A stretch of DNA of 41,233 bases from Bacteroidales bacterium. Its GTDB lineage: Bacteria; Bacteroidota; Bacteroidia; Bacteroidales; Bacteroidaceae. The notes below the pieces were generated by a model. It ran no database searches, was not told the origin of the DNA, and saw only the letters and a program-made list of their open reading frames with translations. Each line of letters opens with the position of its first letter. Within the stretch, counting starts at the first letter, position 1. Location: positions 1-41,233 of the forward strand of contig SFFY01000036.1 of assembly GCA_004556745.1 (NCBI GenBank), read 5' to 3'. Positions 22,747 through 30,535 of this stretch are shown in pieces. Made by a program: the position numbers and the translations under genes.

Positions 22747-23886
22747 ATGACTGACTTTGATGAATACATACGGCAGGGCGAACCTCTTAAACGAGAGAAA
22801 GGCCTGGCTTGGCAGACCGCTATCGGCCTGCAAGCCGTTGATGGTCTGAAACCTTCGGAATATCTGTTGCAAACTGCGCGGAAAGACATTGAGGGAGAAA
22901 TCGGCATCGATGATGTGGAGCGGCTCGTCGCGTCTTATTATGAGTCGAAGGAAGTCAGGACAGAACAGGACGAACAAAGTCGCCAAGCCGACGTGGCTGC
23001 CACGAATATTCGGATACTTTTGGCCGAGAAAACTTTTGCTTTCTCCCTCGTAGGCCTTACGGCAATCCATCGACGCATCTTTACTGGCATCTTCGATTTT
23101 GCAGGAGAGATAAGAGAGTATAATATCACAAAGAAAGAATGGGTGTTGCGAGGCGACACCGTGCTCTACGTTTCAGCACCCGACATTCGCAGAGCCATCG
23201 AATACGATTTGGAACAGGAACGGCAGTTCGATTATTCGGAGATTGATTTAAATGGTTTTGTCAGTCATTTTGCCAAGTTCGTGGCGGGACTGTGGCAAAT
23301 CCACCCATTCAGAGAAGGGAATACGCGGACGACGGCGGTGTTTGCCATAATGTATTTGCGCTCCCTCGGCTTCGATGTGCAGAATGAGATGTTTGCCAAC
23401 CACTCTTGGTATTTTCGCAATGCGCTTGTACGGGCAAATTATCAGAATGTACAGAAAGGGATAAGGAGAGAGCCGGATTTCCTTGAACAATTCTTCCGCA
23501 ACCTCCTGCTGGGCGAGCATAATGAGTTAAGAAACCGCCTCATGCTGATTAAAGCCCCGGAGGCGTGGGATGCAGGCAATCCCCGACAAGTACCCGACAA
23601 GTACCCGACAAGTACCCGACAAGTACCCGACAAGTTGCTGCCAGACAATGCGAACATAGTCAAAGTAGTCAGAACTATGGGACTGGTGGAATGGAGGATA
23701 AAGGATTTGATGGCAGAAATGGGGCTGAAAGACCGTGAAAACTTTATGGCGAATTATTTGACTCCAGCTATGAGCGAGGCTTATCTGCGTCCGCTTTACC
23801 CCGATGCCGTACGGCATCCGCGCCAACGCTATCTGCTGACCGTCAAAGGTATGGCTTTATATAAGGCACTGCAAAGAGAAGAATAG
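22747..23886 (+). CDS. Fic-domain protein with N-terminal VbhA-like segment and C-terminal winged helix
   Basis: Fic enzymes usually transfer AMP from ATP to target-protein hydroxyls. This 379-residue protein has the core motif HPFREGNTR at 186-194 with catalytic His186. Its N-terminal ~65 residues (AIGLQAVDGLKPSEYLLQT...) resemble the antitoxin VbhA, but the inhibitory S/TxxxE(G/N) reads LQAVDG (28-33): Leu for Ser/Thr and Asp for Glu. Residues ~300-379 look like a winged helix (VEWRIKDLMAEMGLKDRENF). Between Fic and winged-helix parts lies an 11-bp tandem repeat. The ATG at 22747 is chosen; the open frame upstream overlaps the preceding gene. Confidence 0.88.
   Translation: MTDFDEYIRQGEPLKREKGLAWQTAIGLQAVDGLKPSEYLLQTARKDIEGEIGIDDVERLVASYYESKEVRTEQDEQSRQADVAATNIRILLAEKTFAFSLVGLTAIHRRIFTGIFDFAGEIREYNITKKEWVLRGDTVLYVSAPDIRRAIEYDLEQERQFDYSEIDLNGFVSHFAKFVAGLWQIHPFREGNTRTTAVFAIMYLRSLGFDVQNEMFANHSWYFRNALVRANYQNVQKGIRREPDFLEQFFRNLLLGEHNELRNRLMLIKAPEAWDAGNPRQVPDKYPTSTRQVPDKLLPDNANIVKVVRTMGLVEWRIKDLMAEMGLKDRENFMANYLTPAMSEAYLRPLYPDAVRHPRQRYLLTVKGMALYKALQREE
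23583..23635 (+). repeat. 11-bp tandem repeat inside the Fic gene
   Basis: CCGACAAGTAC is repeated four times exactly (from 23583, 23594, 23605 and 23616), plus a fifth copy matching in its first nine bases. It encodes RQVPDKYPTSTRQVPDK at residues ~279-296. Because 11 is not a multiple of 3, gain or loss of one or two units shifts the frame before the C-terminal domain. Confidence 0.9.
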
Positions 23887-23923
23887 AAACCACCATACAC
23901 ACGCAATACACATATAATAATAT

Positions 23924-25162
23924 ATGTCCTCACCCAAAGATATTTGTATAAAAGACTTCGCCTATCCCTTGCCCGATGAGCGCATAGCCAAGTACCCGCT
24001 GCCTGAGCGCGACCGCTCGAAACTGCTCGTGTGGCGCGGCGGCGAGATAACAGACAGCCAGTTCTTTCGGCTTTCCGGCTATGTGCCGCAGGGCAGCTTG
24101 ATGGTGTTCAACAACACGCGCGTGATCCGTGCCCGCCTTCATTTCCGCAAGGCCACAGGCGCGCTGATAGAGATATTTTGCCTCGAACCCCACACGCCCC
24201 ACGACTACCAACTCTCGTTTGCCGCCCGTGGGCGATGCACTTGGACCTGCCTCGTGGGAAATTTGAAGAAATGGAAAGAGGGTAGGTTAGAGCAGACGGT
24301 CACCGTGGGTGGCAAAATACTTACGCTTACAGCAGAGCGCCTCGGCGAGAGCGGTACGGGGCATGAAATAGTTTTCGACTGGGGCGACGGGCAAACGGCT
24401 TTCTCCGAGGTGCTCGAAGCCATTGGCGAACTGCCCATACCGCCGTATCTCAACCGCGCCACGGAGGAAAAAGATCTCACGACCTATCAAACCGTATATT
24501 CCAAGATAAAAGGCAGTGTGGCCGCTCCGACGGCAGGCTTGCACTTCACGCCTGCCGTGCTCGCCGACCTCGACAGCCACGGCGTGGAGCGGGCGGAAAT
24601 AACCCTGCACGTGGGTGCCGGCACGTTCAAGCCTGTGAAGAGCGAGCGCATCGGCGGTCACGGCATGCACGCCGAATGGGTGAGCATCAGCCGCGAAACC
24701 GTGGAACGCCTCCTTGCGCACGGCGGGCACTGCATCGCCGTGGGCACCACGTCGGTGCGCTCCCTCGAAAGCCTCTATTATGTGGGCGTGATGCTCCTCG
24801 GTGGCAGCCATAGTCCCGAGGAGGAATTACACGTGCCGCAGTGGCTGCCCTATGAAACAGAGGACGGCGGGCGGCCGACCGTGACCACGGAAGAGGCCTT
24901 GCGTGCCGTGCTGCGCCATTTGGACGACCATGGCCTGAACGCCGTGCAGTTTAGCACGCAAATCATCATCGCGCCCGGCTACGATTTTCACATCGTCAAT
25001 GCCATGCTCACCAATTTCCACCAGCCGCAGAGTACCTTGCTCCTGCTGGTCTCCGCCTTTGTGGGCGGCCGTTGGCGCGAGATTTACGACCATGCCCTTG
25101 CCGCCGGTTACCGTTTCCTAAGTTACGGCGATAGTTCCTTGCTGATGCGCGGCAACGAATAA
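23924..25162 (+). CDS. queA: S-adenosylmethionine:tRNA ribosyltransferase-isomerase
   Basis: QueA moves the ribosyl group of SAM onto 7-aminomethyl-7-deazaguanine in tRNA to make epoxyqueuosine. The 412-residue protein carries the family landmarks in order: the N-terminal LPDERIAKYPLPERDRSKLLV, MVFNNTRVIRARL, ELPIPPYLNR, the long block YQTVYSKIKGSVAAPTAGLHFTPAVL (~185-212), ITLHVGAGTFKPVK, GTTSVRSLES and MLTNFHQPQSTLLLLVSAF. It is longer than the ~350-residue E. coli enzyme, as I recall for Bacteroidetes forms. It starts 37 bp after the Fic gene and ends ~95 bp before the PASTA gene. Confidence 0.96.
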   Translation: MSSPKDICIKDFAYPLPDERIAKYPLPERDRSKLLVWRGGEITDSQFFRLSGYVPQGSLMVFNNTRVIRARLHFRKATGALIEIFCLEPHTPHDYQLSFAARGRCTWTCLVGNLKKWKEGRLEQTVTVGGKILTLTAERLGESGTGHEIVFDWGDGQTAFSEVLEAIGELPIPPYLNRATEEKDLTTYQTVYSKIKGSVAAPTAGLHFTPAVLADLDSHGVERAEITLHVGAGTFKPVKSERIGGHGMHAEWVSISRETVERLLAHGGHCIAVGTTSVRSLESLYYVGVMLLGGSHSPEEELHVPQWLPYETEDGGRPTVTTEEALRAVLRHLDDHGLNAVQFSTQIIIAPGYDFHIVNAMLTNFHQPQSTLLLLVSAFVGGRWREIYDHALAAGYRFLSYGDSSLLMRGNE

Positions 25163-25190
25163 AATGACCTATCTGCGCACAAAATGCCCT

Positions 25191-25227
25191 TTTCTTGGGC
25201 AAAATGCGCATAAAACCCGTATTTTTG
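25191..25227 (+). promoter_or_regulatory. promoter before the PASTA gene
   Basis: The -7 box TATTTTTG (25220-25227) matches TAnnTTTG exactly. TTTCTTGG (25191-25198), ~21 bp upstream, is a weak -33 box. The start codon follows 31 bp later. It would drive the PASTA-RluD-Ddl group separately from queA. Confidence 0.55.
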
Positions 25228-25257
25228 CAAAAGAGAGCAACTCTCTCGATACTTTCA

Positions 25258-25899
25258 ATGGACTTAAAAACCTTCCGTAACAAGATTTTCAGCCGCATGC
25301 TCCTCGGCAACTGCCTTGGTTTGGCCGGCGTTTTCCTGCTCTGCATCATCGGCGCAGGCATCTTCCTCAACCGCTACACGCGCCACGGCGAGGCCGTGGA
25401 GATACCCGACCTCACGGGGCAAAGTTCCGAAATGGCTATCCGAAAACTGCAATCGCTTGGGCTTGAAGGCGAGGTGACCGACACGGGCTACGTGGAGCGT
25501 CTGCCTGCCGGCGCGGTGCTCGAGCAATCCATACGTCCCGGCGAAAAGGTGAAACCGGGACGTCAACTCACGCTTACCATCAATGCCGCCGAGCCGCGTA
25601 AAGTGGCTCTGCCCGACGTGGCCGACAACTGCTCCCGCCGCGAGGCCGAAGACCGCTTGCGTACCCTCGGTTTCCGCCTCGGCGCGACGGAGTACATCGT
25701 GGGCGACCCCGATTGGGTGTATGGCGTGAAAGTGAACGGCAGGGAGGTGGCAGCCGGCACGCGCCTTTCGGTAAAGACACCCGTAACGCTCGTTGTGGGC
25801 GGCGGAGGCAATGAAGACGAATACAACGGCAACGACAGCCTCGACTTCATCATCAATTCCGAGCAGGATGCCGCAGAGCATGAGGTCTTGGAAGAATAG
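25258..25899 (+). CDS. PASTA-domain membrane protein
   Basis: This 213-residue protein has a short cytoplasmic N-terminus, one membrane helix (~15-38, LLGNCLGLAGVFLLCIIGAGIFL), then two PASTA domains outside (EIPDLTGQSSEMAIRKLQSLGLEG at ~47-110 and VALPDVADNCSRREAEDRLRTLGF at ~118-182), and an acidic tail. PASTA domains bind peptidoglycan or muropeptides; there is no kinase domain. The ATG at 25258 is preferred over an upstream in-frame start because it sits just after the promoter. Neighbours (RluD-like synthase, Ddl) match the order I recall in other Bacteroidales, and the Ddl link fits a cell-wall role. Confidence 0.88.
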   Translation: MDLKTFRNKIFSRMLLGNCLGLAGVFLLCIIGAGIFLNRYTRHGEAVEIPDLTGQSSEMAIRKLQSLGLEGEVTDTGYVERLPAGAVLEQSIRPGEKVKPGRQLTLTINAAEPRKVALPDVADNCSRREAEDRLRTLGFRLGATEYIVGDPDWVYGVKVNGREVAAGTRLSVKTPVTLVVGGGGNEDEYNGNDSLDFIINSEQDAAEHEVLEE

Positions 25900-25928
25900 T
25901 ATTTTAATTATTCGCAATTTTAAGATTT

Positions 25929-27014
25929 GTGACTCCCCCTGAAATCATAAATATCCCCGATGCCCCCGCCGCTGCCTCCATTGAAGAGGAGGAGGGCGGC
26001 GAGTTGTACGAGCATTTCCGCGTGGTGGCTGATGCCGGGCAGCAGTTGCTGCGCATCGACAAGTTTCTGATAGACCATCTGCGCGACACCTCGCGCAACC
26101 GCATACAGCAGGCGGCCCGCGCGGGCTTTATCCACGTGAACGGACTGCCCGTAAAGAGCAACTATCGCGTCAAGCCGCGCGACATCGTGACGCTCCTGCT
26201 CGACCGCCCGCGTTTCGACACGACGATTGAGCCAGAGGATATCCCCCTCGAAGTGGTCTACGAAGACCGCGACCTTATGGTCATCAACAAGCCCGCCGGC
26301 ATGGTGGTGCATCCCGGTTGCGGCAACTATCACGGCACTTTGGTCAACGCCGTGGCATGGCATCTGCGCGACTGTCCTGCCTACGACCCCAACGACCCCG
26401 CCGTGGGACTGGTGCACCGAATCGACAAAGATACCTCGGGCCTGCTCGTGGTGGCAAAGACCCCCGAGGCCAAGACCAGCCTCGGCGTGCAGTTTTTCAA
26501 CAAAACCACGCGCCGCACCTACAACGCCCTCGTGTGGAGCAACTTCCAAGAAGACGAAGGGCGCATTGAGGGAAATATCGGCCGCGATGTGCACGACCGC
26601 CTGCGCATGGCGGTATATCCGCCCGGCTCGGACGTGGGAAAGTCGGCCGTGACGCATTACCGCGTGCTCGAACGCTTTGGTTACGTGACGCTCGTTGAGT
26701 GCAGGCTCGAAACGGGCCGCACCCACCAGATACGCGCCCACATGAAGCACATCGGGCATCCGCTCTTCTGCGATGCGCGCTACGGCGGCGACGAAATTCT
26801 GCGCGGCACCACAAGCGGCAGTTACAAGAGTTTCGTGCGCAACTGCTTCGCCCTCTGCCCCCGGCAGGCACTCCACGCCCTGACGCTCGGTTTCAAGCAC
26901 CCGCGCACGGGAGAGGAGATGGATTTCTCCGCGCCCCTGCCCGACGATATGGGCAACCTGCTCGACCGCTGGCGCAACTACACCGCAGCGGCTGCCATGC
27001 GTGGGCAGGAATAA
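25929..27014 (+). CDS. RluA/RluD-family 23S rRNA pseudouridine synthase
   Basis: This 361-residue enzyme isomerises uridine to pseudouridine in large-subunit rRNA. It contains an acidic N-terminal lead (~1-30), an S4 RNA-binding domain (~40-95, LRIDKFLIDHLRDTSRNRIQQAARAGFIHVNG), the RluA core with LVHRIDKDTSGLLVV, catalytic Asp166, and the C-terminal RTHQIRAHMKHIGHPLFCDARYGG. The start is GTG at 25929, 29 bp after the PASTA gene; no ATG fits the N-terminus. The S4 domain and sequence suggest RluD (helix 69), but RluC cannot be excluded. Confidence 0.93.
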   Translation: MTPPEIINIPDAPAAASIEEEEGGELYEHFRVVADAGQQLLRIDKFLIDHLRDTSRNRIQQAARAGFIHVNGLPVKSNYRVKPRDIVTLLLDRPRFDTTIEPEDIPLEVVYEDRDLMVINKPAGMVVHPGCGNYHGTLVNAVAWHLRDCPAYDPNDPAVGLVHRIDKDTSGLLVVAKTPEAKTSLGVQFFNKTTRRTYNALVWSNFQEDEGRIEGNIGRDVHDRLRMAVYPPGSDVGKSAVTHYRVLERFGYVTLVECRLETGRTHQIRAHMKHIGHPLFCDARYGGDEILRGTTSGSYKSFVRNCFALCPRQALHALTLGFKHPRTGEEMDFSAPLPDDMGNLLDRWRNYTAAAAMRGQE

Positions 27015-27120
27015 GCGGCAAAAAGGTTTAAGCCCCGCCGCGCCCCGTTTCTCTGTCTGGGAAAATGGTATCCCGCAGCCGATATAATCGTTTTGATAAC
27101 GAAGCAAAGCATCGCCCCAC

Positions 27121-27208
27121 GGGCGTGACGCGTTCGCCCCGCGCCCGAGACGCGGTCGCACCATGGGCGTGACGCGATTGAACCACGGGCGCGGGGCGAC
27201 GGAAATGA
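27121..27208. repeat. four-unit 22-bp array
   Basis: Units start at 27121, 27143, 27165 and 27187. Units 1 and 3 share GGGCGTGACGCG; units 2 and 4 are degenerate (GCCCGAGACGCG and GGGCGCGGGGCG). Opposed GCCCCGCGCCC and GGGCGCGGGGC segments allow a long stem. It lies in the 277-bp gap before ddl. Just after it, GTGAAAACCGCTTGCG (~27220-27235) recalls the ends of the two-module element at 5824 and 30110. Confidence 0.7.
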
Positions 27209-27291
27209 GGCGGCAAAAAACGTGAAAACCGCTTGCGCTAACAACTGTAAAGCATTAGATAATCACAGAATCACCTAATATTTTAAACGAT

Positions 27292-28284
27292 ATGAAACGC
27301 ACTATTGCCATAGTTGCCGGAGGTGACTCCTCCGAGCACGATGTTTCAATGAGAAGTGCCGAAGGCATTCTCTCCTTTATGGATAAGGAAAAATACGACT
27401 GCTACGTCGTAGAAATAAGGCAAGGCAACTGGAACGCCTACGATACCGACGGCACCACCTATCCCGTCAGCCGCGCAGACTTCTCTTTCGACACGCCCGA
27501 CGGCCGCCGGGAGTTCGACTTTGCCTATATCACCATTCACGGCACGCCGGGCGAGAACGGCATCTTGCAGGGCTACTTCGACCTCATCGGCTTGCCCTAT
27601 TCCACGAGCGACGTGCTCGTTGAGGCTCTGACATTCAACAAGTTTGCGCTCAACAACTTCCTCCGCGCCTATCCCGACCTGCACATCTCCGACTCCGTGC
27701 TCGTGCGCCAAGGCGAGGACTTGCCCGACGAGGACAGCGTGATAGCCCGCCTCGGGTTGCCTTGCTTCGTGAAGCCCAACGCCGGCGGCAGCAGTTTCGG
27801 TGTGACGAAGGTGAAGGAAAAGGAGGCACTGCACGCGGCCATCGACAAGGCCATGATGGAGAGCAGCGAGGTGATGATTGAGCGCATGATGAGCGGCACG
27901 GAAATCACTTGCGGCTGCTACCGCCGCCCGAACGGCGACATCGTGACCTTTCCCATTACGGAGGTGGTTACTACGCAGGAGTTCTTTGACTATGATGCCA
28001 AGTACAACGGCAAGGTGAGCGAAATCACGCCGGCACGCATCGCGCCCGAAACCGCCGAGCGCGTGGCCGATACCACCCGCAGCATCTACCGCCGCCTCGG
28101 CTGCTACGGCATTATCCGCATCGACTATATCCTTACCGGTGAGAAAGGCGCAGAGCAAATCAATATGCTCGAAATCAACACCACGCCCGGCATGACTGCC
28201 ACCAGTTTCATTCCGCAGCAGGTGCGTGCCGCCGGACTGGACATCAAGGATGTGCTTTCGGAAATCATTGAAGGAAAGTTTTAA
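27292..28284 (+). CDS. ddl: D-alanine--D-alanine ligase
   Basis: Ddl joins two D-Ala with ATP to supply the peptidoglycan stem terminus. The 330-residue protein shows AIVAGGDSSEHDVSMRSA near the N-terminus, HGTPGENGILQGYFDLIGLPYS (~84-105), the ATP-grasp region CFVKPNAGGSSFGVTKV (~160), EVMIERMMSGTEITCG, and the C-terminal metal site IRIDYILT...EINTTPGMTATSF. Length and motifs are standard. It follows the RluD-like gene after a 277-bp gap with a repeat array and precedes the acyltransferase gene by 30 bp. Confidence 0.96.
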   Translation: MKRTIAIVAGGDSSEHDVSMRSAEGILSFMDKEKYDCYVVEIRQGNWNAYDTDGTTYPVSRADFSFDTPDGRREFDFAYITIHGTPGENGILQGYFDLIGLPYSTSDVLVEALTFNKFALNNFLRAYPDLHISDSVLVRQGEDLPDEDSVIARLGLPCFVKPNAGGSSFGVTKVKEKEALHAAIDKAMMESSEVMIERMMSGTEITCGCYRRPNGDIVTFPITEVVTTQEFFDYDAKYNGKVSEITPARIAPETAERVADTTRSIYRRLGCYGIIRIDYILTGEKGAEQINMLEINTTPGMTATSFIPQQVRAAGLDIKDVLSEIIEGKF

Positions 28285-28314
28285 TATTGGATTAATATAT
28301 CAATCATCGCCATT

Positions 28315-29466
28315 ATGACCCTCCACGATTTTGACAATATCCGCCCCTTCGAGCCGGAAGAACTGCCCGAAGCCTTTGCGTCGCTGCTTTCCGATGAGGA
28401 GTTTTTGCAGATTGCCGAGCAGTTTTTCCCCAACGTGCGCACGGAGGCATTCAGACAGCAACTGGCGGGCTGCACCACCAACCTTGATGTGCAAATCGGC
28501 TTTTTCCTGCCCCTGCTGACCAACCTTGTGAAGAAATGCACCACGGCTTTCGACATCGACTCGGCAGCCATTCCCGACAAGGCGCAGCCCTATACCTTCA
28601 TCTCCAATCATCGTGACATCGTGCTCGACTCCGCGTTCCTCTCTATACTGCTGATTGCGAACGGTTTCCCCACAACGGTTGAGATAGCCATAGGCGACAA
28701 CCTGCTTATCCGTCCCTGGATTCGCACGCTGGTGCGCATCAACAAGTCGTTCATCGTGCAGCGCTCCGCTTCCATACGCGAGAAACTGGCGAGCAGCAAG
28801 CAGTTGAGCGAGTACATGCACTACGCCATTGCCGAGAAGCGCGAGAACATCTGGATTGCCCAGCGCGAGGGGCGTGCCAAGGACTCCGACGACCGCACGC
28901 AGGAAGCCCTCCTGAAGATGATGGCGATGGGCGGCGAAGGCACGCCGCTGGAGCGCATCAAGAGCCTGAACCTCGTGCCGCTGTCCATTTCTTACGAATA
29001 CGACCCCTGCGACTTCCTCAAAGCCAAGGAGTTTCAGCAAAAGCGCGACATCGAAGGATTCAAGAAGAGCAAGCAAGACGACCTCGACAACATGCGCACC
29101 GGCATTTTCGGCTACAAAGGTCGCGTGCACTACTGTGCCGCCGCGCCCGTGAACACGTGGATCGACCGTTTGGCCGACCTGCCCAAGGCAGAGTTCTTCA
29201 AAGCCCTTGCCGAAGGCATCGACCGCGCCATCCATTCGGGCTATCTCATCACGCCGGGCAACTGCGTGGCGGCCGATGAACTGGCAGGCGAGGAGCGTTA
29301 TGCAGGCAATGGCTACACGCCCGAGCAGAAGGTAGCGTTCGACAAATATATCGACGAACGGCTCGCTTTGATAGATATGCCCGATAAAGACGAGGCTTTC
29401 CTGCGCCGCATGATGCTGGAAATGTATGCCAATCCGTTGAAAAACTACGAAGCCGCGCGCCGATGA
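28315..29466 (+). CDS. acyltransferase of the 1-acylglycerol-3-phosphate (PlsC-like) superfamily
   Basis: This 383-residue protein should acylate a lysophospholipid or related acceptor at the inner membrane. The core region is FISNHRDIVLDSAFLSILL, where the catalytic His99 and Asp105 are five residues apart (HX5D) instead of the usual four; Asp101 is an alternative. Later blocks are FIVQRSASIREKL and IWIAQREGRAKDSDDRTQEAL, the second resembling the FPEGTRS-type substrate block. A long C-terminal extension (~250-383) is soluble and charged. The stop overlaps the following lipoprotein gene (ATGA), so the two are coupled. The exact acceptor is not clear. Confidence 0.82.
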   Translation: MTLHDFDNIRPFEPEELPEAFASLLSDEEFLQIAEQFFPNVRTEAFRQQLAGCTTNLDVQIGFFLPLLTNLVKKCTTAFDIDSAAIPDKAQPYTFISNHRDIVLDSAFLSILLIANGFPTTVEIAIGDNLLIRPWIRTLVRINKSFIVQRSASIREKLASSKQLSEYMHYAIAEKRENIWIAQREGRAKDSDDRTQEALLKMMAMGGEGTPLERIKSLNLVPLSISYEYDPCDFLKAKEFQQKRDIEGFKKSKQDDLDNMRTGIFGYKGRVHYCAAAPVNTWIDRLADLPKAEFFKALAEGIDRAIHSGYLITPGNCVAADELAGEERYAGNGYTPEQKVAFDKYIDERLALIDMPDKDEAFLRRMMLEMYANPLKNYEAARR

Positions 29467-30092
29467 AGCGGTATCTATATATATTAATATGCGTGCTCCT
29501 TCTCCCCATAGGGTGCAAGGACGACGAAGAAATTGCGCCAGCCTACCGCGAGGACTTGCTCGACGTGCAGACCGACGGCAGCGGGCGCACCATCACGCTC
29601 TTGCGCGACGACGGCCAGCGGTTCTCCATCGTTTCGGGCTTTAAGACGGGACTTCCCGCCGACACCGTGCTGCGCGTGACGGCGGGCTACGAGGCGAGCG
29701 GCGCGAATGCGGCGGTTACGGCGATGCAAGAGGTGCTCGTGCCCCGCATACAGACCTATGCAGCCGAGAAAATCGTCTGCGCCCCCGTGGCAGTCACGGC
29801 GTGCTGGAAGAGTGGCAACTACGTGAACTTCAAACTGTCGTATCTCACGGGCGGCGGCACGCACGCCTTCGGTTTCCATAGGGAAGAATTGCGGGAAAAT
29901 GCCGACGGCACGCACACCCTCGTGGTGCAGATGCTCCATGCGCGAGGCGGCGACCCGGAATATTACACCGCTGAGGCATACCTATGCTGCCCTTTGCTGC
30001 CCACGCCCGAAGAGCCTTTTGAGAATTGCGACTCCGTGCGCATCAAAATCCCCACAAACACAGGAACTGTCCAGCGCGTCTTTGCGTTGTAA
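29463..30092 (+). CDS. lipoprotein, possibly NigD-like
   Basis: This 209-residue protein has a lipoprotein signal (MKRYLYILICVLLLPIGC, Cys18) followed by an acidic DDEE, the feature I associate with surface export in Bacteroidetes. The mature part is beta-rich: an N-terminal small domain (LLDVQTDGSGRTITLLRDDGQRFSI) and a C-terminal sandwich (WKSGNYVNFKLSYLTGGGTHAFGF). This two-part plan resembles NigD-like proteins, but no key motif decides it. Its start overlaps the acyltransferase stop by 4 bp. Function unknown. Confidence 0.7.
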   Translation: MKRYLYILICVLLLPIGCKDDEEIAPAYREDLLDVQTDGSGRTITLLRDDGQRFSIVSGFKTGLPADTVLRVTAGYEASGANAAVTAMQEVLVPRIQTYAAEKIVCAPVAVTACWKSGNYVNFKLSYLTGGGTHAFGFHREELRENADGTHTLVVQMLHARGGDPEYYTAEAYLCCPLLPTPEEPFENCDSVRIKIPTNTGTVQRVFAL

Positions 30093-30109
30093 CAAATACA
30101 CGGTAGTTT

Positions 30110-30483
30110 GAGACAAAAACATTCAAAACCGCTTGTCCTGTGTGGGCCTGCGGCTCGCCTTATCGGATAAACCACGAGCCTGAAAGCCTATCGGCTTTTG
30201 CTCGCGCTTTCTCCGCTAAGGCTGCGGTCGGTTCCCGCCCGCCCACACAGAACAAGCAAAAAACAGCAAAAAGTAAAGCATCACTTCTTTGCTTTTACAG
30301 TAAAAAGCAATTGTCCACTTTTTTCTGTTTTTTGCTTGCAGCGTTTGAAGCGGGCGGGCACCGACCGCAGCCGCAGGGATTAAGGGCGAGTGTGAGCCGC
30401 GAGGCTCACAGACTCGGCGTTAAGCCCGGCGGCGTGCCCTTGGGCTTCAAACGACGCAAGCGGTTTTGATTGTTTTTGTCAAA
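30110..30483. repeat. two-module inverted-repeat element, copy 2 (inverted)
   Basis: The element is the reverse complement of 5824-6200: module B first (~30124-30262, CAAAACCGCTTGTCCTGTG to CCACACAGAACAAGC), an AT-rich spacer, then module A (~30325-30470, GCTTGCAGCGTTTGAAGCGG to CTTCAAACGACGCAAGCGG), ending GATTGTTTTTGTCAAAAAAG. Module A is better conserved between copies than module B. It takes up most of the 443-bp gap before tamB, ending 53 bp from the tamB ATG. Confidence 0.8.
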
Positions 30484-30535
30484 AAAGACTTGGAAAATTC
30501 AGACAGTTCGTATATTAAAAGATACTGATAATTTT

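Noticed and set aside
30140..30469. 109-codon open frame within the two-module element
   Set aside because: It only reads through both palindromic modules; the other copy at 5824-6200 does not keep a corresponding frame.
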